A stretch of 42,890 nucleotides of DNA from [Clostridium] methylpentosum DSM 5476 (GTDB lineage Bacteria > Bacillota > Clostridia > Oscillospirales > Ruminococcaceae). Positions 1-9,400 of this stretch are shown piece after piece. The stretch covers positions 59,846 through 102,735 of the forward strand of contig EQ973343.1 in assembly GCA_000158655.1 (NCBI GenBank). The letters run 5' to 3'. The notes below the pieces were generated by a model that was not told where the DNA came from, searched no databases, and saw nothing but the letters and a program-made list of their open reading frames with translations. The number at the start of each line of letters is the position of its first letter. Within the stretch, counting starts at the first letter, position 1. Made by a program: the position numbers and the translations under genes.

Positions 1-1553
1 TTTTCATCCATCCCAATTGTTTTTAAAGCATAGGTTTTCCGGTAACACCCCGGCGTCATCCCGAAGTATTTTTTAAAACAGAGCGTAAAATAACTCGCAT
101 CCCGGTACCCGACTTTTGCTGCGATCTGTGCTGTTTTGAGCTCCTTCTGCTTGCAAAGCTTTTTTGCTTCCTCCATCCGGAGCTTGACAAGATAATCGGT
201 AAACGATAGGTTGAGCTTTTGTTTAAAAATCCTTGAGAGATAGGAGGGGGACACATAGACCGACTGTGCAGCCTTGTTTAAGCTTAAGCTTGGATCAGGG
301 TAGTTCTGCGAAAGATAAGCTGCGACACGGTTGATCAAGCTGTCGGAGTTGGACGCATCCTCTGGAGACTGCCCGAGTTCCCGCAGCATGGCAAAAAGAT
401 CGTCCGCTGTCCGCAGACCGATGGCCTGTTTAAACAGGTCATCATTGTCCTGATCAAGGGAAGACAAGATTTTAAAGGCAGCGTATTGAATGTGGTCTGA
501 GGATAAAACCGGCTGACTGTTGAGATGAGCGGAAAGCTGACTCAACGCATCTGCCCATCCGGAAGGATTCTGAATCTGGTTTTTCAGAAGTTTCATCAGC
601 TGCGCAGGGATGGACAAACCGCTTACGTTTTTGCCGTATTGCGTGTAATCGACCAAAACGGTTTTGCTAAACCCCGACGCGAGGTGAAGCGCCTGTCTCG
701 CCTGTTGATAAGACAGCTTGATTTGTTCTATACTTTCCACACACGATCCTGCGCCAGCTTTGATGCAGCAATGGTAGGAGAGTGACAGCTGTTGGATTCG
801 GCGGACTGCGACGGTTCTTGCGGTCGCGCGGTCCGTGGAAGAAAATAGACTTTCTTTTGCCAAAAGCAGAACAATTTGCTTTTCTTTATTGAAAAACAAA
901 ATTCCGTTTTGCAAAACAGACTGTTGTAAATGATAAAAAACCGCCTGCCGGGCATTTTCCAGCTCCTCGGCGGATATCTGCCTGTTTTCACTCAATTCAA
1001 AAACCGCAATGCCATAAGCTCCGAAGAGCCGATGGCTGTTTAAATGCTCCGACAGAACCCTTGCCCCCTCTTCTTCGGAAAGGGATCCACAAACGAGCTC
1101 ATTGAGCTCCTTTTGCCGCAAATAGTTGCGGAATTCTGCCGATTTCACCTGCTTGAGTTCAAATTGGGCCTCTTGTTTTTTCAGCTGGTTGATTGCTTTT
1201 TGAATCCCGCTGATGTAATCATAAGCCAATCCCGGCTCTTGAATATAATGACAGATGCCTTGATTAAAAAAGGAAACGATATGCTCGAGTGTGCTGTCGT
1301 TGGAAGATAAGATAATCTTTAAAACTGGGTTTTGCTCCAGCATCGTTTCAATTCCATACTGGAACAGAAACTGTGTCCGAACAATTAAGATCTGCGGTTG
1401 GTCATAAAAGAGTAGCTTTCTTGCCTCCTTTGGATCCAGCACAAGGCGAAACTCCGCCTGATCCTGAAAAAACTTTTCAATCTCAGTGAATTCTTTCAAC
1501 TTACGCTGATATGAAACGGAATTCTGATCGCCAACGACCAGTACGCGATACAT
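1..1553 (-). CDS. YesN-like AraC-family response regulator with degenerate receiver (3' end off window)
   Basis: DNA-binding regulator, probably controlling the divergent fucosidase gene at 1868. 517 codons are visible and the frame stays open to the left edge; the AraC homology is almost complete there, so only a few residues should be missing. Residues 1-125 look like a receiver domain, 130-395 are the variable linker typical of YesN proteins, and about 403-512 form the two helix-turn-helix units of AraC/XylS, ending in the usual FGMTP..YRK motif. Start ATG at 1553 follows an AAGGGGTG ribosome site. Odd: strand 3 of the receiver reads PQILIVRTQ, so the phospho-accepting Asp is replaced by Arg59, and the N-terminal acidic pocket keeps only one Asp (VVGDQ). 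Phosphorylation by a histidine kinase therefore seems unlikely and the domain may be ligand- or protein-responsive. No kinase gene is visible. Family assignment is firm; target and signal are inferred. Confidence 0.88.
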   Translation of the reverse strand, partial: MYRVLVVGDQNSVSYQRKLKEFTEIEKFFQDQAEFRLVLDPKEARKLLFYDQPQILIVRTQFLFQYGIETMLEQNPVLKIILSSNDSTLEHIVSFFNQGICHYIQEPGLAYDYISGIQKAINQLKKQEAQFELKQVKSAEFRNYLRQKELNELVCGSLSEEEGARVLSEHLNSHRLFGAYGIAVFELSENRQISAEELENARQAVFYHLQQSVLQNGILFFNKEKQIVLLLAKESLFSSTDRATARTVAVRRIQQLSLSYHCCIKAGAGSCVESIEQIKLSYQQARQALHLASGFSKTVLVDYTQYGKNVSGLSIPAQLMKLLKNQIQNPSGWADALSQLSAHLNSQPVLSSDHIQYAAFKILSSLDQDNDDLFKQAIGLRTADDLFAMLRELGQSPEDASNSDSLINRVAAYLSQNYPDPSLSLNKAAQSVYVSPSYLSRIFKQKLNLSFTDYLVKLRMEEAKKLCKQKELKTAQIAAKVGYRDASYFTLCFKKYFGMTPGCYRKTYALKTIGMDE

Positions 1554-1570
1554 ATCTTCACCCCTTTTTT

Positions 1571-1598
1571 AGTATAACATATTTGACAAAAAAAGCAA
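1571..1598 (-). promoter_or_regulatory. Putative promoter of the YesN-like regulator
   Basis: On the minus strand TTGCTT (1593-1598) and TATACT (1571-1576) are separated by 16 bases and lie just upstream of the regulator start. The match is moderate and position supports it. Confidence 0.45.
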
Positions 1599-1754
1599 TC
1601 GTATTTTACGGTTAAAAGAATAAAATTCTTATAAATAAAAATATTTTTTCTATAAAATGAAAAATAAATAAACAGATTTGATATTTTTTACCGCAATATA
1701 ATTTTATTTTACTACAAGATTGCATGATTTTCTATTCTTTTCTTTTGCCGATTG

Positions 1755-1763
1755 TGATATGAT
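1755..1763 (+). promoter_or_regulatory. Putative extended -10 promoter of the GH29 gene
   Basis: TGATATGAT is an extended -10 element (TG-N-TATGAT) about 105 bases before the start at 1868. No good -35 is seen, as expected for an activator-dependent promoter. The flanking 1600-1740 is very AT-rich. Confidence 0.4.
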
Positions 1764-1867
1764 GTCATTGCATGTAATTATCAAATGATGCAGTTTTAAA
1801 AGGAAAAAAGGAGGGCTAGACAAAGCAAGCAAATCAAAAAACCTACAAAATGAAAAAGGAGAAAACG

Positions 1868-4800
1868 ATGAAACAAAAAAGGATGAATTTCAGCCGCATG
1901 GGCAAAACACTTGTCGCAGCCCTGCTCTCCGCAGCCTTGCTTCTCCCGACAGTTGGCACAGCGGTGCAGGCGTCTGACATTTTGAGTTCCCAAACAGAAA
2001 CAGTACAGGTCATCCGCCCGTACATCACCGGAATGGAAACTGTGGGGACTGAACTAAAAGGAATGTACACCTATTACGACGTCAACGGGCGTCCCGAAGC
2101 GGGAAGCAGCTTCCGGTGGCTGCGCTGCGACACCAAGCTGGGTGTGTACACTGAAATCCCGGGGGCGACCGGGAGCAATTACACACTGACTCCGGAAGAC
2201 GCAGGAAAATACATCCGGTTTGAAGTGACCCCCCGCACCTCGGACGAGGCGGGCAGCGCGCAGCAGAGCTGGATGATCGGCCCAGTGCTCACAGCCGAGC
2301 AGTACGAACGGATAGACAACCGGTTTGACAACGACAACGACTTCATGGCGAACGTCAACTCCATTCAAAGCGACATCGCCAGCCGTCTGGCAAACGCAGT
2401 TTATTTCACAGTGGACAGCGAAGGCCTACACGGTTCGGAGGTATTTTATAAGAACAACGTCCAAGGGGACTTTGACCCGTCGACCAAACCAGTGGTACAA
2501 GATGGGACGGTTTACGCCCCCGCAGCATTCTTCACACTCCTGCTCGATGCAGAGGCTCCGGACGTCGAGGCCACGACCATCGACGGCGCGACCTATTACA
2601 ACCTCAAGCAGGCCGCAGCTGTTTTGGACAAACAGATGTGGAGCGGCGACGAACAGCAGAGCGAAATCGCTAACTTTCAGATGGAGCACCTCGGCCAGGG
2701 GCTGATCGTGCTCAGCGACACCGAAGCAATCTTTGACCCGGTCACCGACCGCGATCTCATCGACGAGGCGTGCAACATGCTCTATACTCTGCGCGCGACC
2801 GAGGAACAAATGCAGTGGTTCCGGGATGCGAAGTACGGCATGTTCCTGCACTGGGACCCCTCGAGCCAAATCGGGGTTGAAATCAGCTGGGACCGCAAGG
2901 CGTTCCGTCCGGCTGATATTGGAAGCAGCTACTACAACGCCATTGATCCGGAATATGACACGCTCGGTCAAACCTTTAATCCCACCGAATACAATCCGGA
3001 TGAATGGATGCAGCTTGCCAAAGAAGCTGGGATGAAATACGTCGTTCTGACAACCAAGCACCACGCCAGCTATTCCAACTTCTTTTCGGATTATGACAAC
3101 CACACCATCAAAGAAACCCCTTACAATCAAGACATTGTAGAAAAATACGTCGCAGCTGCTAAAAAGGCGGGACTCAAAGTCGGCTTTTACTATTCCGCCC
3201 GCGACTGGTACAACCCGAACTACCTCACCGCTGACCACCACCGGTATCTCGAATACTACTTTGGCCAGATCCAGGAGCTGATGACCAACTACGGCGACAT
3301 TGACGTCATGTGGTTTGACAGTATTGGCACAAGTTCTCTCAACCAGTGGGATCCCCGCACCTTGCTGCGCCGCATGAAGCAGATCAACCCCGACGTCATT
3401 GTCAACAACCGCTATACAGCGGTACTCGCAGGGTATGACAAGTCCCCGTATGACGTCAACGGCGACTGGTACACGCCCGAACACCGCTTGGGCGGCTTTG
3501 ACTCCTCCCGCCCCTGGGAGAGCTGCATGACAGTGACCGAGGCCCCTGGAGGCGGTTGGTCCTACCGCCCGAATGGCAGGGTCAAGTCGGTGGAGGAATC
3601 GGTCAAATACTTGATCAACAATGTGGTTAACGACGGAAACCTCCTCTACAACATCGGCCCGATGCCCAACGGAAAGCTCAACGAAACCCACGCCGATGTG
3701 TTCCGGCAGGTGGGCAAATGGCTCGAACCATACAAGGAGGCAATTTACAACACCCGTGGCGGCCCCTATCAGAACCCGCAATGGGGCGGCAGCACCTACC
3801 GCACCGATGAAAACGGCCTCGAAACGATTTACCTGCACGTCACCCCGCTGCTCAAAGGCTACACCCCGTCGGGCAATTCGCTGCAAATCGACGCCCCGGG
3901 CAACGGACAAACCTACAGCTCGGCCAGCCTGGTCAAAGACGGCAAAGAGGTACAGCTTACATACAATGAAGACGGCATTCTGTTGACCCTTCCCGAAGGG
4001 GAAAGCTGGGATGCTTACGACACGGTCATCCGACTCACCCCCGATATTGCCGCTACGCTGGCGAGCAAAATCAGTCAGGCGCAGTCCTATGCGGATTCCC
4101 TGACCTCCGAGCTGCTCGCAACAGTTCGACAGATTGTGGAAAATCAGGTAGCTGAAGCAAAACAAGTTCTGGACAGCGGTGAAACCAGCCGTTATACCGA
4201 ACAGCTTGGACTGCTCAACAACTGTGTGCAGTACGCCCGTTCGGCGGAAGCGCTCGCCGATGCAGTTGTATCCGCTGAGCAGAAAATGGAGTCTGTTGCA
4301 GTGGGAACCAATCCTTGGGAATGCCCGCAATATCTCTACGACAGCCTGCAAAACAACATTTCTGCAGCGAAATCCCTGCTGGATGCCGCTGACTCTACCG
4401 CAGCTCAATTTGACAAATCAGCCTCTGCGCTCAACACAGCTGTCGAATCGCTCAACGATCTGATGAACTCCCTTGTCATCACCTTTACCCCGGATCAGGG
4501 CAGAGTGGACAACGGAACCACCTTCTCAATGTCACAGTCTTGGCAGGAGCTGAATATCCGCTACACCCTCGACGGCTCGGAACCAGATGTCAGCTCCGCC
4601 ATTTACCAAGGCGAACAGCTCACCATTCCGGCCGGCATTATGACGGTAAAAGCCGCCCTGTTCGACGCGAACGGCAAAAAAGTCGGCGCGACCTGCAAAC
4701 ACACCTATCTTAACACTGAAAATGTACAAAACCTTTCCCCGTTGGCAAGCTCAGTGCAGGCCAGCTCCATCTACTCCGAGAGCTATACTGGTGCCAAGGC

Positions 4801-6889
4801 GTGCGACGGCAATATGAATACCCGGTGGGCGACTCCAGACGGGACGATCACCGCTACGCTAGAGCTTCAATTTGACTCCCCGCAAACAGTGAACACCGCG
4901 CAGATTCAGGAGTATCTGGATTCGGGTGAAACCACCCGAATCTCAAAATTCGCCATCGAATACTGGCAGGATGGCGGCTGGAAACAGGCGTACACTGGCG
5001 ACAAGGTCGGTGCAAACAAGGTCTTCTCCTTTGCGGAATTCACCTCCGACCGCGTCCGGCTCAACATCGAATCCTGCATGAACGTGACAATTTGGGAGTT
5101 TTCACTGTTTCAACTGGAAGATTCTGTGGGCGTTACAGCGGACAAAACCAACCTGCGTCCGAATGAAACCGCCCAGCTTGCAGTGTCCGGCCAGCTCGCA
5201 GATGGAAAACCGATCACCCCAGAGATGATTGAAGATGTGACCTACCACACCGACCGGGATGACCTTGTCAGCATTGACGAAACCGGAAAGTTGCGCATAA
5301 AAGAGTTCAGCGACGAGATCTCGTTTGCCGTCTGGGCGGATGTCACCTTCAACGGCAAGACAGTCACAACTGAAAAACTTTCATTTAAGGCAAGCGTGCT
5401 CGGTGAAAACCTTGCGCTTGGCAAAACGGCGTCGGCCAGCAGTGTGTATGGCGGTGGTTTTGAAGCGCCAAAGGCGGTGGACGGAAATGACCGTACCCGC
5501 TGGGCAAGTAAAGTCTCTTCTTCGTATTGGTTCGAAGTTGACTTTGGCAAAGAGGAACAGGTGAACAACATTGCTTTCCAGGTCTATTCGGATCGATCCG
5601 ACCCAGTCAATTACGAAGTGTACACTGATTTCAAAATTCAGTATTTGAAAGACGGCACGTGGATGGATGCCTACGATTCTTCCTCCATGACGCACCAGAT
5701 CACCTATCCTGTATACAACGGGACCGAAAGCTATAATAACGTGTGGATTGACAGCAGCGGAACGGTAAAATCGACCGACTACCTCGTCTCGTTCGACACC
5801 GTGACCGCGAGCAAAATCCGACTGTTCAGCGACAACACAAAAAAAGACCCTTCCATCATTGAGTTCGGCGCTTACTATGTGCCGGAGCAAGCAATCGTGG
5901 ATAAGTCCGGTCTTGACGCGGCCATCCAGCAAGCGGCGGAGTATGAGGGCAAGGAATCCGAATACACGGCGGACAGCTGGGCTGCGCTGTGCACAGCGCT
6001 CGAAACAGCGAATACAGTCTTTGACGATCCGGACGCAGACCAAGAGACCGTGGACGCAGCGGCAACCGCTCTTCAGGAGGCGATTGACGGCCTGGTGAAA
6101 CGCGAGCCGGTGGAAACCAACAAGACAATACTGAAAAAGGTGCTCGACTACGCGGTGCAGGCAAAGGCGGGAGAAGAATATGCAAATGTCATTGCGAGTG
6201 TAAAAGCGAGCTTTGACGCGGCTCTCCTCGCTGCGGATAGGGTCTATCAGGACGCTGCTGCATCACAGGCGGAAGTCGATCGTGCGTGGATGGATCTGCT
6301 CAGCGAAATTCACAAACTCGGTTTCCAAGCGGGGGACAAAACACAGCTCGAGCTCTTACTCTCGTATGCAAAGACCATTGATCTGACCAACTATGTACAG
6401 CAAGGCCAGGCAGAGTACACGGCAGCCCTTGCAGCAGCGCAGGTCTGCTTTGAGGACGGCGACGCGCTCACAAATGAGGTAAACCTTGCTGCCCAGCAAC
6501 TGCTCGACGCGATGATGAATTTGAGGTTAAAAGCGGATAAGAGCATTCTCGAAGAACTCCTCGTCCGGTCCGGCCGGATTGACACAACTCTGTATTCCGC
6601 CGAAACAATCGACTCCTTCCTTCAAGCGAAAAAGGAAGCGGAACGGGTATTCGCCGATTCCGAGAGCACTCAGCAGGCAGTTGACAGCGCAGCGGACAAC
6701 CTGGAGCGTGCGCTTGAACGGCTGCTGCCCCTTGAGGCCCCTGCCATCCAAGGCCATCAGGGTAATTCCACATCCGCAAATGGAAGCCCCAAAACCGGGG
6801 ATCCATTCTCAGTTGCCTGTATTCTCCTCCTTGCAGCATCTGGCAGCGTGCTGTTAAAAAAGAAACAACGCCCCGATTCCAACAAATAA
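1868..6889 (+). CDS. Giant wall-anchored alpha-L-fucosidase (GH29) with CBM32-like and FIVAR modules
   Basis: Exo-acting enzyme expected to release alpha-L-fucose from glycans outside the cell, 1673 aa. Start 1868 is chosen because AAGGAG (1856-1861) sits 6 bases upstream; the ATG at 1850 has no ribosome site at proper distance. Order: signal peptide 1-35; Ig-like domain about 43-140; GH29 barrel about 310-690 with KYGMFLHW, TTKHH, the catalytic nucleophile Asp484 in DVMWFDS and the PWESCMT motif around residue 551; a helical region about 730-870; a chitobiase C-terminal-like domain about 873-955; two F5/8 type C (CBM32-like) domains about 955-1085 and 1181-1340; three FIVAR-like helical repeats about 1344-1630; sorting signal SPKTGD near 1639, then a membrane helix and KKKQRPDSNK tail. 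SPKTG fits the (S/P)PxTG motif known for the Clostridioides difficile sortase rather than LPxTG. Divergent from the YesN-like regulator. Exact fucosyl linkage is not deducible. Confidence 0.93.
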   Translation: MKQKRMNFSRMGKTLVAALLSAALLLPTVGTAVQASDILSSQTETVQVIRPYITGMETVGTELKGMYTYYDVNGRPEAGSSFRWLRCDTKLGVYTEIPGATGSNYTLTPEDAGKYIRFEVTPRTSDEAGSAQQSWMIGPVLTAEQYERIDNRFDNDNDFMANVNSIQSDIASRLANAVYFTVDSEGLHGSEVFYKNNVQGDFDPSTKPVVQDGTVYAPAAFFTLLLDAEAPDVEATTIDGATYYNLKQAAAVLDKQMWSGDEQQSEIANFQMEHLGQGLIVLSDTEAIFDPVTDRDLIDEACNMLYTLRATEEQMQWFRDAKYGMFLHWDPSSQIGVEISWDRKAFRPADIGSSYYNAIDPEYDTLGQTFNPTEYNPDEWMQLAKEAGMKYVVLTTKHHASYSNFFSDYDNHTIKETPYNQDIVEKYVAAAKKAGLKVGFYYSARDWYNPNYLTADHHRYLEYYFGQIQELMTNYGDIDVMWFDSIGTSSLNQWDPRTLLRRMKQINPDVIVNNRYTAVLAGYDKSPYDVNGDWYTPEHRLGGFDSSRPWESCMTVTEAPGGGWSYRPNGRVKSVEESVKYLINNVVNDGNLLYNIGPMPNGKLNETHADVFRQVGKWLEPYKEAIYNTRGGPYQNPQWGGSTYRTDENGLETIYLHVTPLLKGYTPSGNSLQIDAPGNGQTYSSASLVKDGKEVQLTYNEDGILLTLPEGESWDAYDTVIRLTPDIAATLASKISQAQSYADSLTSELLATVRQIVENQVAEAKQVLDSGETSRYTEQLGLLNNCVQYARSAEALADAVVSAEQKMESVAVGTNPWECPQYLYDSLQNNISAAKSLLDAADSTAAQFDKSASALNTAVESLNDLMNSLVITFTPDQGRVDNGTTFSMSQSWQELNIRYTLDGSEPDVSSAIYQGEQLTIPAGIMTVKAALFDANGKKVGATCKHTYLNTENVQNLSPLASSVQASSIYSESYTGAKACDGNMNTRWATPDGTITATLELQFDSPQTVNTAQIQEYLDSGETTRISKFAIEYWQDGGWKQAYTGDKVGANKVFSFAEFTSDRVRLNIESCMNVTIWEFSLFQLEDSVGVTADKTNLRPNETAQLAVSGQLADGKPITPEMIEDVTYHTDRDDLVSIDETGKLRIKEFSDEISFAVWADVTFNGKTVTTEKLSFKASVLGENLALGKTASASSVYGGGFEAPKAVDGNDRTRWASKVSSSYWFEVDFGKEEQVNNIAFQVYSDRSDPVNYEVYTDFKIQYLKDGTWMDAYDSSSMTHQITYPVYNGTESYNNVWIDSSGTVKSTDYLVSFDTVTASKIRLFSDNTKKDPSIIEFGAYYVPEQAIVDKSGLDAAIQQAAEYEGKESEYTADSWAALCTALETANTVFDDPDADQETVDAAATALQEAIDGLVKREPVETNKTILKKVLDYAVQAKAGEEYANVIASVKASFDAALLAADRVYQDAAASQAEVDRAWMDLLSEIHKLGFQAGDKTQLELLLSYAKTIDLTNYVQQGQAEYTAALAAAQVCFEDGDALTNEVNLAAQQLLDAMMNLRLKADKSILEELLVRSGRIDTTLYSAETIDSFLQAKKEAERVFADSESTQQAVDSAADNLERALERLLPLEAPAIQGHQGNSTSANGSPKTGDPFSVACILLLAASGSVLLKKKQRPDSNK

Positions 6890-6908
6890 AAGATTGATCT
6901 GCCCAAAT

Positions 6909-6943
6909 AAAATACACACCTGAATCATTCAGGTGTGTATTTT
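6909..6943. terminator. Bidirectional terminator after the GH29 gene
   Basis: A perfect 16-bp stem (6909-6924 with 6928-6943) with a 3-base loop, A-rich on one side and T-rich on the other, begins 20 bases after the GH29 stop. Confidence 0.9.
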
Positions 6944-7527
6944 ATTTTGTATATGAAACTCATCGGCGTGTTTTGGAGCAGATAAGAACAGTCTACAAGG
7001 ACCTACACCCAGACTACGGGAACGGGCTGCTGACAACAAGAAAACGTTATGTCCCGGCAAAGGTCATCCCGCCTTCTTGTGTGGAGGGTCAAAGGGACAA
7101 CCGCCTGCACACGACTTTTTTGTAAAGTGCAGTGTGCTGTGCGCTCTGTCGGCGTTGCCGTGAAAAGACTCTTGCCTGTGGGGATGGCAAGGGCATTTGA
7201 AGCGGTAGGATAACAGAACTGTGATTGTGTTGCGTGGAGCCGCAAGCGGGTGTTTTTGTCAGAGACGGGGAGTATATGAAAATCCCCCTTCCCATCCCAC
7301 TCCAAACTTCGAGACAGAGTATCCCAAACTTGTAGCCACACTCACGCAAAAACAAATGGATTTCTTCACGCAAAATTAGAAAGGGCGAAAAGCTATTTTA
7401 GTGCTTCTCCCCTTGCTTTCCTATCCGCAAAGGCGGGCGGGACTGCCAACGGCAGCGCATAAGATACACTGTTCATCTTGTCGTTGACTGGCTCGGCTGG
7501 CGTTGTGATCTCCCCAATAAACGGAAG
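6944..7527. other. Intergenic stretch, no supported gene
   Basis: About 580 bases without a gene I can support. Open frames on the minus strand (for example 7003-7341) are low-complexity in codon use, lack ribosome sites and overlap one another. A minus-strand frame from about 7527 to 7400 reads like a protein tail, but I do not recognise it. The change in base composition from the GH29 gene suggests that this is the edge of an inserted or decayed accessory segment. Confidence 0.5.
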
Positions 7528-7857
7528 TTATCGTTCCACAACAACTGTAAGTATCATTAAATCTTCTTTTCCTGTATTGATGATACTGTGTTCAGAACCT
7601 TTCTTACAAATATGACAAGTTCCTGCTTTTAACAGTTCTTCCTCTCCGTCACAAATAGCTTTTCCCGTACCAGAAATAATGTAATTGATGTCATCACTTG
7701 TTTCGTGCTTGTGTAAGCCAATCGAACCTCCTGCATGAATAGAGCATGGAATAACCTTGCCCTGTTCCTCCATATACATTTTTGCTGACATTGTACCTGT
7801 TCCATTGTTCATTCCAGGCATTGTAATTTCTTTGATATCATTAAAATCAATGAACAT
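7528..7857 (-). CDS. Small cupin-domain protein
   Basis: Single-domain cupin_2 protein of 109 aa. Start 7857 (MFIDFND) is chosen because GGAGG lies 5 bases upstream; a longer reading from 7869 would place that ribosome site inside the gene. The first cupin motif is visible as GLHKHETSDDINYIISGTG, with the two His ligands, and the second as KKGSEHSIINTG with its His. Such proteins bind a metal and a small ligand or act as simple isomerases; the exact role cannot be read. It lies downstream of and on the same strand as a second cupin (7934-8281), 76 bases away, so the two may be co-transcribed. Base composition is more AT-rich than the glycosidase genes, consistent with a separate origin. Confidence 0.8.
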   Translation of the reverse strand: MFIDFNDIKEITMPGMNNGTGTMSAKMYMEEQGKVIPCSIHAGGSIGLHKHETSDDINYIISGTGKAICDGEEELLKAGTCHICKKGSEHSIINTGKEDLMILTVVVER

Positions 7858-7892
7858 TTTTACCTCCATAACTACCGATTTTTTACTCTCTG

Positions 7893-7917
7893 CAACTTCC
7901 CGACAAGCGGGAAGTTG
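7893..7917. repeat. Perfect hairpin between the two cupin genes
   Basis: A 10-bp perfect inverted repeat (7893-7902 with 7908-7917, 5-base loop). No T-run follows on either strand, so it is more likely an mRNA-processing or stability element, or a remnant, than a terminator. Confidence 0.6.
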
Positions 7918-7933
7918 TCGCTACTATATCTGC

Positions 7934-8281
7934 TTACTCTGTGTATGCTCCACCCGTATTTTCTTGATTGAGAGTTCCCTCAACTTCAATTAACAGGCAT
8001 TTAACCAATTCGTTACATATTGGACGATGCTTCGTTCCTTTAGGAATTATTATAAAATCTCCCTCGCATACATGTGTTAACCCGTCCTCAAACTCAATAT
8101 CAAATTCTCCCTCAATACAGTAGAACATTTCATCAGAATTTTCGTGTATATGAAAATCTAAAGTTCTATGTTCCGCTTGCAACACATTTAACATATGGTT
8201 GTTCAATGTACCCACCCGCTTATAGAGGAACAGACCATTCATCGCATTTACATTCTCTTTCAAATTTACTTTTTGTATCAT
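7934..8281 (-). CDS. Cupin-domain protein
   Basis: 115-aa cupin_2 protein. Start 8281 (MIQKVNLKEN) is supported by GAGGAG ending 6 bases before it; the longer frame from 8347 has no ribosome site. The metal-site motifs are clear: FHIHENSDEMFYCIEGE (His, His, Glu) and PKGTKHRP (His). Members of this family are often annotated as mannose-6-phosphate-isomerase-like or just cupin; substrate is unknown. It is upstream in transcription of the second cupin at 7528-7857, with a hairpin between them. The two proteins are clearly different in sequence, so this is not a recent duplication. Confidence 0.82.
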   Translation of the reverse strand: MIQKVNLKENVNAMNGLFLYKRVGTLNNHMLNVLQAEHRTLDFHIHENSDEMFYCIEGEFDIEFEDGLTHVCEGDFIIIPKGTKHRPICNELVKCLLIEVEGTLNQENTGGAYTE

Positions 8282-8672
8282 ATGTTTCTCCTCAAATCCC
8301 GATTTGTCAATGCATTTATTATAACATAGCCATTTTAGAGTGTCCACGAAAATACAATTGGTTCAGGCCGTTAGGACTTAAAAATCCCCGTATTTCAGAA
8401 ATTTGAAAATACCAAATGAAGGTTTTTATCTGTCCATAACCGCCCTTGCCACGCCTATGTGACCGAGATAAAATTAAGGTGACAACCTGTCAGGCTGTTG
8501 CAGCTGTGCAGTCACTTGTGAAAAGTAGTCAACTACAACAGATAGCAGCCGAACAGACCTTCACCAGTCACAATACATGACAAAGAGAGAGTCGGACAAA
8601 TTTCATAGATAGGGATAGATACAGACTTTAAAAAGACTTGCTATGCAGGCGCCATACCGAAATGCAGCTGAG
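8282..8672. other. Intergenic stretch, no supported gene
   Basis: About 390 bases between the cupin and acetyltransferase genes. I see no gene with a ribosome site, no tRNA and no obvious repeat. Confidence 0.5.
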
Positions 8673-8701
8673 TGGACAATGACAAAAGCCTATGTTACAA
8701 T
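8673..8701 (+). promoter_or_regulatory. Promoter of the GNAT gene
   Basis: TGGACA (8673-8678) and TACAAT (8696-8701) are 17 bases apart and 41 bases before the start codon at 8743. Each hexamer differs from the sigma-A consensus at one position. Confidence 0.7.
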
Positions 8702-8742
8702 AACCTCATTGTCAAAATTAGAATTTACAAAGAGGGGTATCT

Positions 8743-9198
8743 ATGGAAATTTTAAAGCTTAGAGAGCATGGAAAATTGCTTGATAAAGCGTCTATATGGT
8801 TTCACTCAAAATGGGGGATACCGGTTGAAGCATACAAAGAAAGTATCGGAGAATGCTTGAAAAATAAAGAGATTGTTCCGCAATGGTATCTCGTACTTGA
8901 AGACAAGAAAATTATTGGGGGTGCTGGAGTGATTGAAAACGACTTCCACAATCGCAAAGATCTGTCCCCGAATGTGTGCTCCTTATATGTTGAAGAAGAA
9001 CATCGCTGTAAGGGCATAGCGGGAAAACTGCTACAATATGTTTGTGATGATATCAATAGTATGGGAATTGATACGCTTTATCTGATTACAGACCATACTT
9101 CATTTTATGAAAGATACGGCTGGACATTTTTATGCATGGTCCAAGGGGATGGCGAACCGGATAAAACGAGAATGTATATTCACAAAAAAGCAAAATAG
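8743..9198 (+). CDS. GNAT-family N-acetyltransferase
   Basis: 151-aa cytoplasmic acetyltransferase that would transfer an acetyl group from acetyl-CoA to an amine; the substrate is unknown. The acetyl-CoA binding motif A is visible at about residues 83-103: CSLYVEEEHRCKGIAGKLL, with the R-x-x-G-x-A loop. The C-terminal FYERYGW motif is also typical of the fold. Length is normal for the family. ATG at 8743 follows an AGAGGGG ribosome site and a good promoter. It stands alone on the plus strand next to two minus-strand cupins. Codon use is AT-rich, like the cupins and unlike the glycosidases, so it is probably part of the same accessory insert. Confidence 0.88.
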   Translation: MEILKLREHGKLLDKASIWFHSKWGIPVEAYKESIGECLKNKEIVPQWYLVLEDKKIIGGAGVIENDFHNRKDLSPNVCSLYVEEEHRCKGIAGKLLQYVCDDINSMGIDTLYLITDHTSFYERYGWTFLCMVQGDGEPDKTRMYIHKKAK

Positions 9199-9400
9199 TC
9201 AAATTTCTGCTTGCTGGGAACAAAGCCAGTCGGTAAGTAAATCTTGTCTGCCCTTTCTAATAGACGAAATCCTAAAACGAATTTTCACCCATTTCAAGTG
9301 TGACAGAGCAGAGCAAAAAATCAGGTCAAAAGATAAGTTCCACACTGTGCAAAACAACATCGTGCTAAAGAACGGGCCTTCTATTTCAGAGAGGCGTGTT

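Noticed and set aside
2426-4408. 660-codon open frame antisense to the GH29 gene
   Set aside because: It is a shadow of GC-biased codons in the true gene. It lacks a ribosome site and known domains, and the sense frame has clear GH29 catalytic motifs.
7003-7373. Overlapping minus-strand frames of 94 and 112 codons
   Set aside because: No ribosome site, odd composition and mutual overlap. I cannot name a family, so they are listed as intergenic.
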